Part shown: piece after piece, positions 55,539-64,000 of the stretch | Layout: every line of letters starts with the position of its first letter | How positions within the stretch are numbered: position 1 is the first letter of the stretch | Assembly: GCA_910589265.1 (NCBI GenBank) | Contig: CAJUTQ010000084.1 | Span: 18,337-82,336, forward strand | DNA: 64,000 nucleotides | Source: an uncultured Lachnospiraceae bacterium | GTDB lineage: Bacteria > Bacillota > Clostridia > Lachnospirales > Lachnospiraceae | Direction: 5' to 3' | The notes under the pieces: generated by a model | The model's database searches: none | Told to the model about the DNA's origin: nothing | Seen by the model: the letters and a program-made list of their open reading frames with translations, nothing else | Translations under genes and position numbers: made by a program

Positions 55539-58500
55539 TCACCTTTCAAAATTAATAATCGTTCTATTTATCTCCTCTTGTAATTGATTTTTCAAATTAT
55601 CTAATCTGTCTTTTTTACAAAAAGTTTTAATATATATCTTAGAGTCAGTACTATATACATCGACAATAGTGGATAATGTATTCTCATCTATATGTAACTG
55701 TTCCTCATCGATAATACTATGAAAAAAACCAACAAAATTAAAAACTGGAATTTGTATTTTATCTAAAGTTATACTATTGAATATTTTTTTTATTTTTTCA
55801 TATTCTTCTGAAATTGTTGAACTATACATAAACTCTGAAAAGCTTAAATGATGCTCTCTTATTACTTCTAATAAATGTTCAATTTTATCATAATCTAAAA
55901 TATTTTTTTCCCTATCTGTAATAGGCAATAAATCTAAAAATTGGCCTATACTGTCGTGGAAATTAAACTGTTTCATTTTTCTACTTGAAATTAATATTAC
56001 AGACGATATTTCTTTCAAATTAAAATTAAAATATAGTATGTTATTATATAATCTATAGGCTAAATTCCAGAGTCTTTCAGTATTTTCCTCATGGAAAGAA
56101 CCTAAAAAGTCTAATTTTATAATGACATTTTCAAATTGGCTCAAAGAAATCTTGCTTTGCCGTTTAATGTTTACATTAAATCTTTCTAAATCAAAAACTT
56201 TCATACACTTATTACATGAAATATTTTCAGGTCCTTTCCATAGTATTTTCATATACTTATAGAAAGAAGAATGTTTTTCATCTTTATAGGCGTTATTATA
56301 ATATAAACTTAATATCTTATTTTGTAGAATATCCGCACTCATTCCATCAAACAATACATGACAGAATGGAATGTAAATTTTCCAATTATTTTCGGCAAAT
56401 TTTATTACTATTATTTCATATAAAAGTCGATTAAATATATTAATTTTCTGCCAGGTCGTAGAGCCATATATTTTATCTAATAACTTTTGATGTATATTGC
56501 TTTTCATTTCTTGACTTTGATAACTTAAATCTATTGCCAACATTTTATAAGTATCTATTTCACTATATTCACATATATATATATCCTCCTTTCTCCTTAC
56601 TAGAACACTCCTAAATACTCCATCCCCATTAATCATTCTTTTTAAAATTCTTTCCAGTTTTATAGGCTCAACTTTATAGTCAAGATCTATGACTGTTCCA
56701 CTATGTAAAATATTATGATCTAGGGAATACCTTTGCATTGCACTCATTGGATATTCTTTTTCAATATTTTGAACTGCTAATATAGCATTTAACTTCTTAT
56801 TGTACTTTTCAATATAACAAATGAATTGGGAAAAATCAGAAATTTCTTTGATTTCAAATTCATAATTAGAGTTCAAAATCACTTCCTTTTCTTCAAAACA
56901 TTCCTTATATAAAAGACGTACAGATGCACTTTTTAATATATTACTAATGGAAATATTAAAGCCATATTTTTTTAAATATGCAGCTAACTTCATTGCTTTT
57001 ATTGAGTTTCCACCTAATTCAAAAAAATCATCATCTATTCCTATTTTTTCAATATTTAAAATAGTTTGGAATCCATGACATAATTTTTCCTCAATATCAT
57101 TTCTTGGAGCAATATAGTTTATCTCATTTTGGGGAATACTATCTGGGAGCTTCTTTTTATCTAATTTTCCATTTATTGTAGTTGGAATCCTTTCTATTTG
57201 TATTAAATGCTGAGGAATCATATAATCTGGTAGGTTATTTTTAAGGTGTTGTTTTAACTTGGTTATATTTATCTCTATAGATGACACAAAATAACCGACT
57301 AATACCTTCTCACCTGTTTGATCTTGTTTCCCAATAACAACTGCTTCCTTTATGTCATGGTATTGCAAAATCATACCTTCAATCTCCCCAAGCTCAATTC
57401 TAAAGCCTCGAATTTTTACTTGCTGGTCTATTCTTCCTAAATATTCAATATTTCCGTCAGGAAGCCATCGAGCTAAATCGCCAGAACGATATAGTTTTCC
57501 TTGCCCAAAGGGATTATCAATAAATTTCTGTTTCGTAAGATTTTCTTTATTTAAATATCCTTTTGCCATTCCTATACCAGACATACACAGTTCACCCGGA
57601 ACACCAATACCACACATTTTCACTCCATTTAAAATAAAAACTTTTGAATTACATATAGGTTTTCCAATGGGAATCTTTGTTTGTAATTCCCATTCTCTTG
57701 TATAATTCCATTGAGTTGTACATACAGTAAATTCAGATGGTCCATATGCATTAATGTAAATAGAATGCTTTACAGCCTTATTCACAATCTCTCTTGAAGA
57801 TTCTGATCCCGCTGTTATAAGGATTCGTGGCTTAAATTTATTTAAACTCTGGAAAAATATAGGTGGTAACGTAGCAATACTAATTTTTTCCAAACTAGCT
57901 AGTTTAAGAAATTTTTCATGATTAATTCTTTCGCTTTCTGTAGGAATAACAAGTTTTGCTCCTGTTAATAAAGCCATAGTCATTTCCCACACTGAAGCAT
58001 CAAATACAATACTCGCAAATTGTAGAATACTATCTTTCTCATTAACCCCTATCGTATTTATAAAATGATTTCTAAGATTTGGAATACCTTGATGACATAT
58101 CAACACTCCTTTTGGCGCCCCTGTCGTTCCTGACGTATATATACAATAGGCTAAGTCATCTGTTTTATTTATTTTTAGGGGATTCTCTTCTATTCCCTTC
58201 CAAAAGTCTTTTTTCTTAATATTTAGACATTCTACTCCATAATTTTCATTTTCCTCATCTACTAATAAAACTTTAGGAGTTGCATCTTCAAGTATATATT
58301 TTATTCTATTTATAGGATAATTACTATCAATTGGTACATATGCAGCGCCTGATTTTAAAATACCATAAATACAAATAATAGCTTCCAAACTTTGTTTTGC
58401 AATTATTCCTACAAACTCATTTTTCTTAACTCCTATACTTCTCAGCTTATTGGCAACAACATTGACTTTGCGATTCATTACTTCATAAGTTAAGGATTCT

Positions 58501-59459
58501 TGATTATAAACAAGTGCAATATTATTGGGAGTCTTTTTAACCTGCTCTTCAAACAAATCAACGATTGTCTTGGTTTTATCATAATCTACATCCGTATTGT
58601 TAAACTTATGATATATAATATCGTACTCCTTTTTTGTTATCATGTCAACTTCACAAACTTGTAATTCTGGTTGATAAGCAATTGTTTTGAAAATAATCTC
58701 TAACCGATTACAAATTATTACAATTTCATCTTTATTATATTCATTAGGATTATACAATAGGCAAAATTCCAAAGAGTCCTCTACAACACTGAATCGAATA
58801 CTAATAGGATAATTTGTTTGTTCTCTCCCTTCACTCATTTCAATCTTATATTTATTTACTATCTCTTTAGCAAATTTATGTCTGTCTAAATAATTTTCAA
58901 ATACAATTATCGTATTGAATAATTTTGGGCCAAGTGGAGACAAGCGTTGTATATCTGCAAGCCCACAATATTCATAGTTACTACTTTCTACATCCTTTTC
59001 ATATACTTGTTTTAAAAGCTCTTTAATTGATATCTTTTCATCAACCATTACTCGTACAGGAATTGTATTAATAAAAAGTCCAACTTTGCTATGTACGCCT
59101 GTCAGAGGAATATTTCTTCCAGAAACAACTTTTCCAAAAATAACATCTGTTGAATCATTCATTTTCTGTAAAAATATTCCCCATGTAGATTCCGCAATAG
59201 TATTCATTGTTACTTGTAAGTTACTAGCCAAATCCAACAAGTCTTTCGTGACATCTTTGGACAATCTCTTGGCTACAATATCCATCTGCTTTTTTTCAGA
59301 AATAGGTTTCTTTGTTGATTGAATCGCACTTTGTGAATCAAAACCTTCCAATACTTTTTTCCAATACTCTAATCCCTCTTGTTTATCCAAATTATGAAAC
59401 CATTCAATATACTCTTTATATGAACATTGAGCTGACTTTTGATATTGGATAAATCCCAT
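55539..59459 (-). CDS. NRPS: partial C domain - A (Phe-like code) - PCP - C
   Basis: The first about 280 residues are only the C-terminal half of a condensation domain (SYKEYIEWFHNLDKQEGLEYW, then GLFINTIPVRV), without the HHxxxDG half. Then comes an adenylation domain (YTSGTTGAPKG, FDASVWEM, INAYGPSE, YRSGDLARW, IRGFRIELGEIE), a carrier domain (DDDFFELGGNSIKA, Ser attachment) and a complete-looking C-terminal condensation domain with CHVLFDG (first His replaced by Cys). Code residues read D, A, W, T, I, A, A, V, C, K by comparison with GrsA, a phenylalanine-type pocket. The frame opens mid-domain because of the upstream deletion, so the given start is not a true start. Confidence 0.82.
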   Translation of the reverse strand: MGFIQYQKSAQCSYKEYIEWFHNLDKQEGLEYWKKVLEGFDSQSAIQSTKKPISEKKQMDIVAKRLSKDVTKDLLDLASNLQVTMNTIAESTWGIFLQKMNDSTDVIFGKVVSGRNIPLTGVHSKVGLFINTIPVRVMVDEKISIKELLKQVYEKDVESSNYEYCGLADIQRLSPLGPKLFNTIIVFENYLDRHKFAKEIVNKYKIEMSEGREQTNYPISIRFSVVEDSLEFCLLYNPNEYNKDEIVIICNRLEIIFKTIAYQPELQVCEVDMITKKEYDIIYHKFNNTDVDYDKTKTIVDLFEEQVKKTPNNIALVYNQESLTYEVMNRKVNVVANKLRSIGVKKNEFVGIIAKQSLEAIICIYGILKSGAAYVPIDSNYPINRIKYILEDATPKVLLVDEENENYGVECLNIKKKDFWKGIEENPLKINKTDDLAYCIYTSGTTGAPKGVLICHQGIPNLRNHFINTIGVNEKDSILQFASIVFDASVWEMTMALLTGAKLVIPTESERINHEKFLKLASLEKISIATLPPIFFQSLNKFKPRILITAGSESSREIVNKAVKHSIYINAYGPSEFTVCTTQWNYTREWELQTKIPIGKPICNSKVFILNGVKMCGIGVPGELCMSGIGMAKGYLNKENLTKQKFIDNPFGQGKLYRSGDLARWLPDGNIEYLGRIDQQVKIRGFRIELGEIEGMILQYHDIKEAVVIGKQDQTGEKVLVGYFVSSIEINITKLKQHLKNNLPDYMIPQHLIQIERIPTTINGKLDKKKLPDSIPQNEINYIAPRNDIEEKLCHGFQTILNIEKIGIDDDFFELGGNSIKAMKLAAYLKKYGFNISISNILKSASVRLLYKECFEEKEVILNSNYEFEIKEISDFSQFICYIEKYNKKLNAILAVQNIEKEYPMSAMQRYSLDHNILHSGTVIDLDYKVEPIKLERILKRMINGDGVFRSVLVRRKEDIYICEYSEIDTYKMLAIDLSYQSQEMKSNIHQKLLDKIYGSTTWQKINIFNRLLYEIIVIKFAENNWKIYIPFCHVLFDGMSADILQNKILSLYYNNAYKDEKHSSFYKYMKILWKGPENISCNKCMKVFDLERFNVNIKRQSKISLSQFENVIIKLDFLGSFHEENTERLWNLAYRLYNNILYFNFNLKEISSVILISSRKMKQFNFHDSIGQFLDLLPITDREKNILDYDKIEHLLEVIREHHLSFSEFMYSSTISEEYEKIKKIFNSITLDKIQIPVFNFVGFFHSIIDEEQLHIDENTLSTIVDVYSTDSKIYIKTFCKKDRLDNLKNQLQEEINRTIINFER

Positions 59460-60283
59460 TCATAATCTTGCAATCTCTTATTATAAAAATCCATGAAATG
59501 CTTTAAACCAAAAGGAAGAGTTCCCAGACGTGTACTTTTTAACTCATGTGCCTTTTTAAGCCATATAATAGGGGATCTCATAAATAAATCGGTTACAATT
59601 AAATGGTGACTAACTCCCAAGAAAATCGGAATGATATGAAATACAATCAGTCCATAACAATGGGTTAAAGGCTGCCATGATAAAAATTTGTCTTCTGAGG
59701 TTAAGTTTAAGCGTCTTATGATATCTTCACAATTACATGAAATATTTTTTTTTCGTAAAATAGCACCTCTTGGCTCTCCTGTCGTTCCTGAAGAGAACTG
59801 GACATATACAATATCATTCTCTGACGATTCAATGATATGTTTTACTTCCTTTTGACATGTAATGGTTTCTCTCATACGAACTAAATTAAGGGAGCGTTTT
59901 ACAAAGAGATTTAAGGTTGTATTGTCGTTATTTATATCATCATATATTAAAAACGGATTGGTTAATCGACTAAAAATTTTTTCGTTAGCTTTTGACTTAT
60001 ATTCATTATTGCTAACATCCATAGGAACTGCAATAAACCCTCCTAAAACACTTGCCCAAAACGCATATAAATAGTTCTCTACATCTCAACATTGTATTAC
60101 TACTTCGCATCCTTTACATGCTCCCATTCTTTCAAGTGTTCTCATTACTAGCAATGCTTCTTCCCATAGATGCATATAAGAAATAAACGTTTCTTCTTGA
60201 AATGACTTTACGATAGTAATTCCTTTTTCTTTCACATTGCGTAAATTCTGAAGAGACACTGCTAAATCATTATATTTTTCCAT
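59369..60283 (-). pseudogene. Fatty-acyl-AMP-ligase-like starter domain of the NRPS, broken
   Basis: Reading one frame from an ATG at 60283 (GAGAG seven bases upstream) gives an AMP-ligase start, an in-frame TGA (60086-60088), then QFSSGTTGEPRGAILR (core A3) and a WQPLTHCYGLIVFHIIPIFLG block, features of fatty-acyl-AMP-ligase-like starters. The domain stops half-way (DYEWDLSNIK, near 59430) and the sequence shifts frame into the middle of the condensation domain of the NRPS frame at 59459. So its second half, a carrier domain and the first half of a C domain are missing. It is a pseudogene segment of an originally larger lipopeptide synthetase. Confidence 0.72.
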
Positions 60284-60323
60284 ATCAAACTCTCTTTCAT
60301 CCTTTTTTATGAATCCTACATTA

Positions 60324-60989
60324 TTAAATAAACGCATAAATAATCTTATTGTCTTCCCTCATACGTATATAAATAAAATCGTCTAAATCATGAATATTCA
60401 TGTAAATATTGCCTTCTAAGCAAGTAGCCTTTTGACCGACAGGAGAATAAAATGCATGACCTGGATAAATACAATCTTCTGCTTTTATCATTTTTCTTAA
60501 AATCCCAAGACTTTGGTACATTTCCTCTGGACTTCCTCCTTCCCCTGAGCAAATTCCACATCCCTCTATAAATAAAGTATCCCCAGTAAAAAAATTATTC
60601 CCAATTTTATAGCACATACTTCCTTTTGTATGTCCTGGTGTCAAAAAAGCATTAATCATGTTATTTCCAAATAATATTTTTTGATTATCTTCTAATAATC
60701 TAACAGATGGCAATGTTAGATTATAGTAATTATACTCACGTTTACTTATACAAATACTAGCTCCAGTTGCCTTTGAAAGATCAATTGCTTTATTCATGTG
60801 ATCATAATGAGAATGTGTTATTAAAATGTACTCTAATTTTGCACCAGATGAATTTAGAATATTTATAATTTCTGATATATCCCAGGCAGGATCAATTACA
60901 AAAGCCACACTCTCATAATCATTAATTCCTAAATAACAATAATTAATAAACTTTTCATTTTCTAGTCTAATCGTATATAAATTATACAT
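60324..60989 (-). CDS. Metallo-beta-lactamase-fold hydrolase
   Basis: A 221-aa MBL-fold protein: THSHYDHMNKA (HxHxDH), PGHTKGSMCY, GDTLFIEGCG and YPGHAF form the two-zinc site of the glyoxalase II-like group. In natural-product loci such proteins can be thioesterase-like off-loading or editing enzymes; alternatively it is an ordinary thioester hydrolase. Its stop overlaps a frame leading into the starter ligase, so it is the first gene of this operon. The site before its ATG is weak. Confidence 0.85.
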   Translation of the reverse strand: MYNLYTIRLENEKFINYCYLGINDYESVAFVIDPAWDISEIINILNSSGAKLEYILITHSHYDHMNKAIDLSKATGASICISKREYNYYNLTLPSVRLLEDNQKILFGNNMINAFLTPGHTKGSMCYKIGNNFFTGDTLFIEGCGICSGEGGSPEEMYQSLGILRKMIKAEDCIYPGHAFYSPVGQKATCLEGNIYMNIHDLDDFIYIRMREDNKIIYAFI

Positions 60990-61365
60990 AGTCTGAACCC
61001 ACTTCCCTAAAAAGTATAATTATAAATGTAATTAGAGCGTCAAAAATAATTTTTTTAACGCTTATTCCCTTACTTAAATAAGTACCTTTTCCTACTTTTT
61101 TATGAGTTACTTATATCTATCTTTTAGAAATCTTTGAAACTTTTTTCAGATGTCTATATGCTTTGGATTAATACGACGTATAAATAGTAAATTTTTTATA
61201 TCCTTTCGTAGTTTGTCAATGTCAGCACATGTTTTCATCTTCTTTTTAAATTTACTTTATCATATTTTGTCGTTATCCATTGACAAATGTAACAAATACT
61301 AAGTTTACATGTAATTTTTCTTATGAATTTCTTAATTTACAATATGCCTCTCTCCTCTATTTTTT
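60990..61365. other. AT-rich gap upstream of the NRPS operon
   Basis: It probably contains the operon promoter: TTGACG (plus 61038-61043 read on the minus strand) with TATAAT/TATACT boxes 13 or 19 bases downstream, neither at ideal spacing. No gene was seen. Confidence 0.4.
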
Positions 61366-61718
61366 GGCAAGTGTAAACGGAACATATATCCATACAGAAT
61401 TGTAAAAAAAAGCACTAGAGAAGGCACGAAAGGCAGAGAAGCCAAAAGAGGGGCTGATTCTACACGTGACCAGGACTGTCCGTTTACATCGTGGAAATTT
61501 GTATTCTACGGCAAAGAAAAAAGGGAGTACAAAGTATGAGTCATGAAGGATGCCCCTATGATAATACACCGATGGAAAGATTTTATAACCCATTAAAAAA
61601 TGAGCTAGTCTATCGGAACCATTTGTTTACAAAATCGGCATTGGATGAAGGGTTAAACAGATATGTATTTGTATGCTACAACCATATCCGTCCTCCTTCG
61701 TATTATGGTGAACAGTGA
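61366..61718 (+). mobile_element. IS3-family transposase fragment (frameshifted OrfB)
   Basis: The piece has the end of a DDE integrase core: KKALEKARKAEKPKEGLILH, then a frame change, then SHEGCPYDNTPMERFYNPLKNEL and VFVCYNHIRPPSYYG. NTPMERFY with the catalytic Glu and the NHIRPPSY end are typical of IS3/IS150-type transposases. The N-terminal catalytic part is absent and at least one frameshift is present, so it is inactive. Confidence 0.75.
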
Positions 61719-62184
61719 AACGCATACTTTAAGATAGTTTTTCGAACGAAGTGTTGCAAAAATGTTTTACCACTACAACTGCGGTATCGGAGCTGGATGG
61801 AACAGACCGGCGAAAAAGCAAAAGCGCCAGAACAGCACAAGGCTATTTCGGGCGCATGGGACAGCAATATAATGAGATAGGAAACGACTGTCTTCGCAAA
61901 CTTGAGTAGAGGTCATCGCTGCGGGGGCCAGGCTTTTTTTGACAAGCGCCTATCTACCTGCAATCCCAGGACGGTATCTACTACATGCCCCTAAATAGAA
62001 CAAAGTGGGCAAGCTCACATCAGCTCCCCCTCCTCTCACTTATCAGGGACTTGAACACTTTACTGCGCCCAGTGGGGTCACCTTAGGGATATAATACCTT
62101 TCCTACAAGTACCCATCATATTTTTGTATTATAGAAAATTCGTATAATTTAGCAATTCACAGTAACAAGTCCTTTCTTATGATG
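61719..62184. other. Mobile-element debris, no intact gene
   Basis: About 470 bases of clearly higher GC content than the island to the left. Broken frames such as GYFGRMGQQYNEIGNDCLRKLE are protein-like but unrecognised. It probably represents remnants of an integrated element. Confidence 0.4.
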
Positions 62185-62220
62185 CAAAAAAACGGCGGCT
62201 TTGAATTGTCAAAACCGCCC
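62185..62220 (-). terminator. Terminator of the ABC-2 pair
   Basis: On the minus strand GGCGGTTTTGA pairs with TCAAAGCCGCC around CAAT and is followed by GTTTTTTT. It lies about 90 bases after the permease stop. Confidence 0.78.
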
Positions 62221-62306
62221 CTAGAAGTAACTTTTAAACATAGATAATCGGCCTGCCTAGTAGAGATTTTTTTCTTTTTCCCTGCTGGGCAGATTACTTC
62301 ACTTGA

Positions 62307-63023
62307 TTATCGTGTCTCAATTTTTTTTAGTAAAATGATGCATAGCAGCACAGCTACAATGAAAATAACGAACAAAGGCCAGAGGTTATTCCAAGTAAAA
62401 GTGCTTTCTGTCATAAATGCGTATCCCCATGTTGCGGGAAATAATTTTCCAGCCATCACAAATGCCTTGGGAAGCATATCCCTTGGAAACATGATCCCCG
62501 AGAGCATCGTGGAGGGAAGAAATAACAGGATAGAAAACATAGATGTATTCGCTGTATCTTTTACTGCCAATCCGATCACGCTAGCAATACTAAGAGATAC
62601 AACAATCAGGGTAATCAACCCAACAAAATATGTCCCAAGATGCGACGGGATTTTTGCATCAAAGGCAACTGGAGCAATGACATAAAGGATGAAACTCATA
62701 ATGAGCAGATGAACAAACGCCGAAATGTTCGTCAAAAATAACCCTAATGATAGAGGTACGCCATTCGCCTGGTATGCGTTCTTTACATCGCTCCTGTATA
62801 TTTCCGCAAGCGAGGGCGGCAGTCCCATCAACGCACCCATAGTGAAGGTAAATACGGACATAGACTGAATCAAAGTTTCACTGCTCTCTGGCATAATAGA
62901 AGTAAAAATTCCTCCCATAACTGCGAAAAACAGGAGCGGGACAACATAACATGTAATCAACATTGTTTTGCTTCGTAAGTCCAACTTCCACTGTAATGCA
63001 ACTCCATATAAAAATCCGTTCAT
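62307..63023 (-). CDS. ABC-2 type permease, 238 aa
   Basis: Six hydrophobic segments and an ABC-2 conserved LFLPSTMLSGIMFPRDMLPK block near residue 170, typical of drug/antibiotic exporters. The ATG overlaps the stop of the ATPase gene by four bases. The GC content is higher than the peptide island, so it belongs to a separately acquired segment. Confidence 0.85.
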   Translation of the reverse strand: MNGFLYGVALQWKLDLRSKTMLITCYVVPLLFFAVMGGIFTSIMPESSETLIQSMSVFTFTMGALMGLPPSLAEIYRSDVKNAYQANGVPLSLGLFLTNISAFVHLLIMSFILYVIAPVAFDAKIPSHLGTYFVGLITLIVVSLSIASVIGLAVKDTANTSMFSILLFLPSTMLSGIMFPRDMLPKAFVMAGKLFPATWGYAFMTESTFTWNNLWPLFVIFIVAVLLCIILLKKIETR

Positions 63024-63733
63024 TCTTTACTCCCCCTTGCTATTCTTATAAAATGTTGTTCCAGAGAACCACGGTCTACTTGGATATCTTGAATATCCAC
63101 CTTCTTTTCTTGATAGCCCTTCAATATGGAAATCAAACTTTTCCCTATGTTGTCAACTTCAAAGGTTTCCCTTCCCTGGCTTGTTTTGATACAGATATTG
63201 TAATGCTTTCCAACTGCCTTCGTTAGTTCGTTCACTGTCCCCGCAAAGGCAATCCGGCCATCTTTTAGAATTGCAATACTGTCACATAGGCTTTCCACTT
63301 CGGCCATGTCGTGGCTGGCTAACAGAATCGTTTTTCCGTGGGTTTTCAGTGTACGGATATACTTGTGGAGAGAAATCCGGCCCTCAATATCCAGTCCGGC
63401 AGTTGGCTCGTCAAGGAACACAATATCAGGATCACTGATGAGAGCCAGTGCCAAATGCAGCCGCCGCTTCTGCCCCGTTGACATCTCCTGATACTGTTTG
63501 TTCGCCAGATTGTTTACACCTAGCGCCGTCAGCATAGAAGGATCAACAGATACCTTGTTCCATTTTGCAAAAAGACGAACAGCCTCCATCCCCTTAATAT
63601 GGGCAGGCAGAGAAGCCGATTGTAATTGAATCCCCATACTTTCGTTTATGACTATACTTCCACCATCGTACTTCCGTAAGCCCTCAATACATTCAAGCGT
63701 AGTTGTTTTTCCTGCGCCATTCGGGGCAAGTAT
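63020..63733 (-). pseudogene. ABC transporter ATPase, N-terminally truncated
   Basis: The frame opens right after a stop codon (TAA, 63734-63736) and begins with LAPNGAGKTTTLECIEGLRKY, the Walker A region. About 30 N-terminal residues are missing, and no start codon with a ribosome site precedes Walker A. Signature MSTGQKRRLHLALA, Walker B IVFLDEPTAGLD and H-loop SHDMAE are intact. Translation could restart at an internal ATG (63637), but that would lack Walker A. The sequence upstream belongs to a different element, so the gene was cut by a recombination or insertion. Confidence 0.75.
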
Positions 63734-63881
63734 TTATAGACAACCACCGCAACACCGCATAAATCAAGGCTTTTAAGAAACACGAAAACTAAACTTAAAG
63801 CCCTATAATCACATGGTAAACGCCTTTTCCACACGGAACGGGCGTTTTTCATTGTCCGGGCAGACGAAAGGAGCTGATAAC
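63734..63881 (+). other. Element junction and hairpin before the replication gene
   Basis: It starts where the ATPase loses homology. AACGCC...TTCC pairs with GGAA...GGCGTT (about 63818-63848) followed by TTTTTC, a terminator-like hairpin just before the next gene. Confidence 0.45.
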
Positions 63882-64000
63882 GTGGCAGTATTCCGGGTGG
63901 AGAAAAACAGGGGCTACACGGTTATGTCAAACCACCACCTACGCAACCCCGACTTGACCCTAAAGGCTAAAGGGCTGCTTTCTCAAATGTTGTCCCTGCC
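63882..64000 (+). CDS. Replication initiator / replisome-organiser-like protein (N-terminal 39 aa)
   Basis: AAAGGAG lies eight bases before a GTG start. The visible MAVFRVEKNRGYTVMSNHH and LTLKAKGLLSQMLSLP are the conserved beginning of the winged-helix replication proteins carried by Clostridial integrative and conjugative elements. The gene runs off the right edge, so the rest of an element is expected beyond it. Confidence 0.8.
   Translation, partial: MAVFRVEKNRGYTVMSNHHLRNPDLTLKAKGLLSQMLSL

Noticed and set aside
60086-60088. Possibility that the TGA in the starter ligase is a selenocysteine codon.
   Set aside because: No SECIS-like hairpin directly downstream was seen, the position is not a known Sec site, and the same gene also carries a deletion.
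1-64000. CRISPR arrays, tRNA and rRNA genes.
   Set aside because: No regularly spaced repeats and no cloverleaf-like or rRNA-like sequence were seen on either strand.

Overview
The window looks like part of a chromosome from an AT-rich, low-GC Gram-positive anaerobe of the Clostridia, most likely a Lachnospiraceae-type gut or oral bacterium. The basis is the gene families (DUF1292, TraX-like, DUF5662, FeoAB, GldFG-type ABC exporter, SmpB/RNase R/SecG block), A+G-rich Shine-Dalgarno sites in front of most genes, and low GC. This placement is inference from gene content; no rRNA or tRNA gene is visible.

Region 1 (1-31 kb) is mostly housekeeping and has a moderate GC content. It holds the end of a restriction-modification pair, a small Cys-rich protein whose ribosome binding site lies in a perfect hairpin, a TraX-like membrane protein and a GH13 protein that has lost most catalytic residues. 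It continues with a DUF1292 gene, a UvrD-type helicase, gltX, feoB/feoA, a GldA/GldFG-like exporter, a PHP-domain protein, smpB-rnr-secG, eno and gpmI. A polyamine operon follows (xre-potABCD, overlapping thiamine pyrophosphokinase), then recJ and a small secreted/membrane protein preceded by an overlapping 17-codon leader ORF.

Region 2 (31-61 kb) is a visibly AT-richer accessory island of peptide natural-product and signalling genes, several of them decayed. (a) A microcin-C-like pair: a ThiF/MccB-like adenylating enzyme broken by an in-frame amber codon, overlapping an MFS exporter. (b) A split ABC exporter plus stand-alone C39 peptidase, with no recognisable substrate. (c) An apparently intact azol(in)e-peptide (TOMM/LAP) operon on the minus strand from 46888 to 36098: ABC ATPase, permease, two unknown proteins, M16 metallopeptidase, YcaO cyclodehydratase, a 77-residue precursor, E1-like C protein, SagB-type dehydrogenase, and a second ABC ATPase and permease. 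The precursor is the most striking item: it is almost entirely a tandem duplication of a 33-residue leader-plus-core unit with the core CF(V/I)GCTSCSVDV, followed by a 13-bp hairpin. (d) An Agr-type locus with an intact sensor kinase and LytTR regulator but with agrB and agrD reduced to remnants. (e) A lipopeptide-like NRPS locus (MBL-fold hydrolase, fatty-acyl-AMP-ligase-like starter, C-A-PCP-C, ABC exporter, FtsX-type ABC pair) in which an in-frame stop and an internal deletion have damaged the starter half. The remaining adenylation domain has a phenylalanine-like specificity code.

Region 3 (61-64 kb) is a mobile-element border: a frameshifted IS3-type transposase fragment, an ABC-2 permease with an N-terminally truncated ATPase, and at the right edge the start of a replication-initiator/replisome-organiser-like gene typical of Clostridial integrative elements.

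The TOMM operon is a candidate undescribed two-core azole peptide system. The Agr pair beside it is a candidate regulator that may now respond to another cell's peptide. The surrounding MccB-like, AgrBD and NRPS lesions suggest an island in which biosynthetic loci are being gained and lost.
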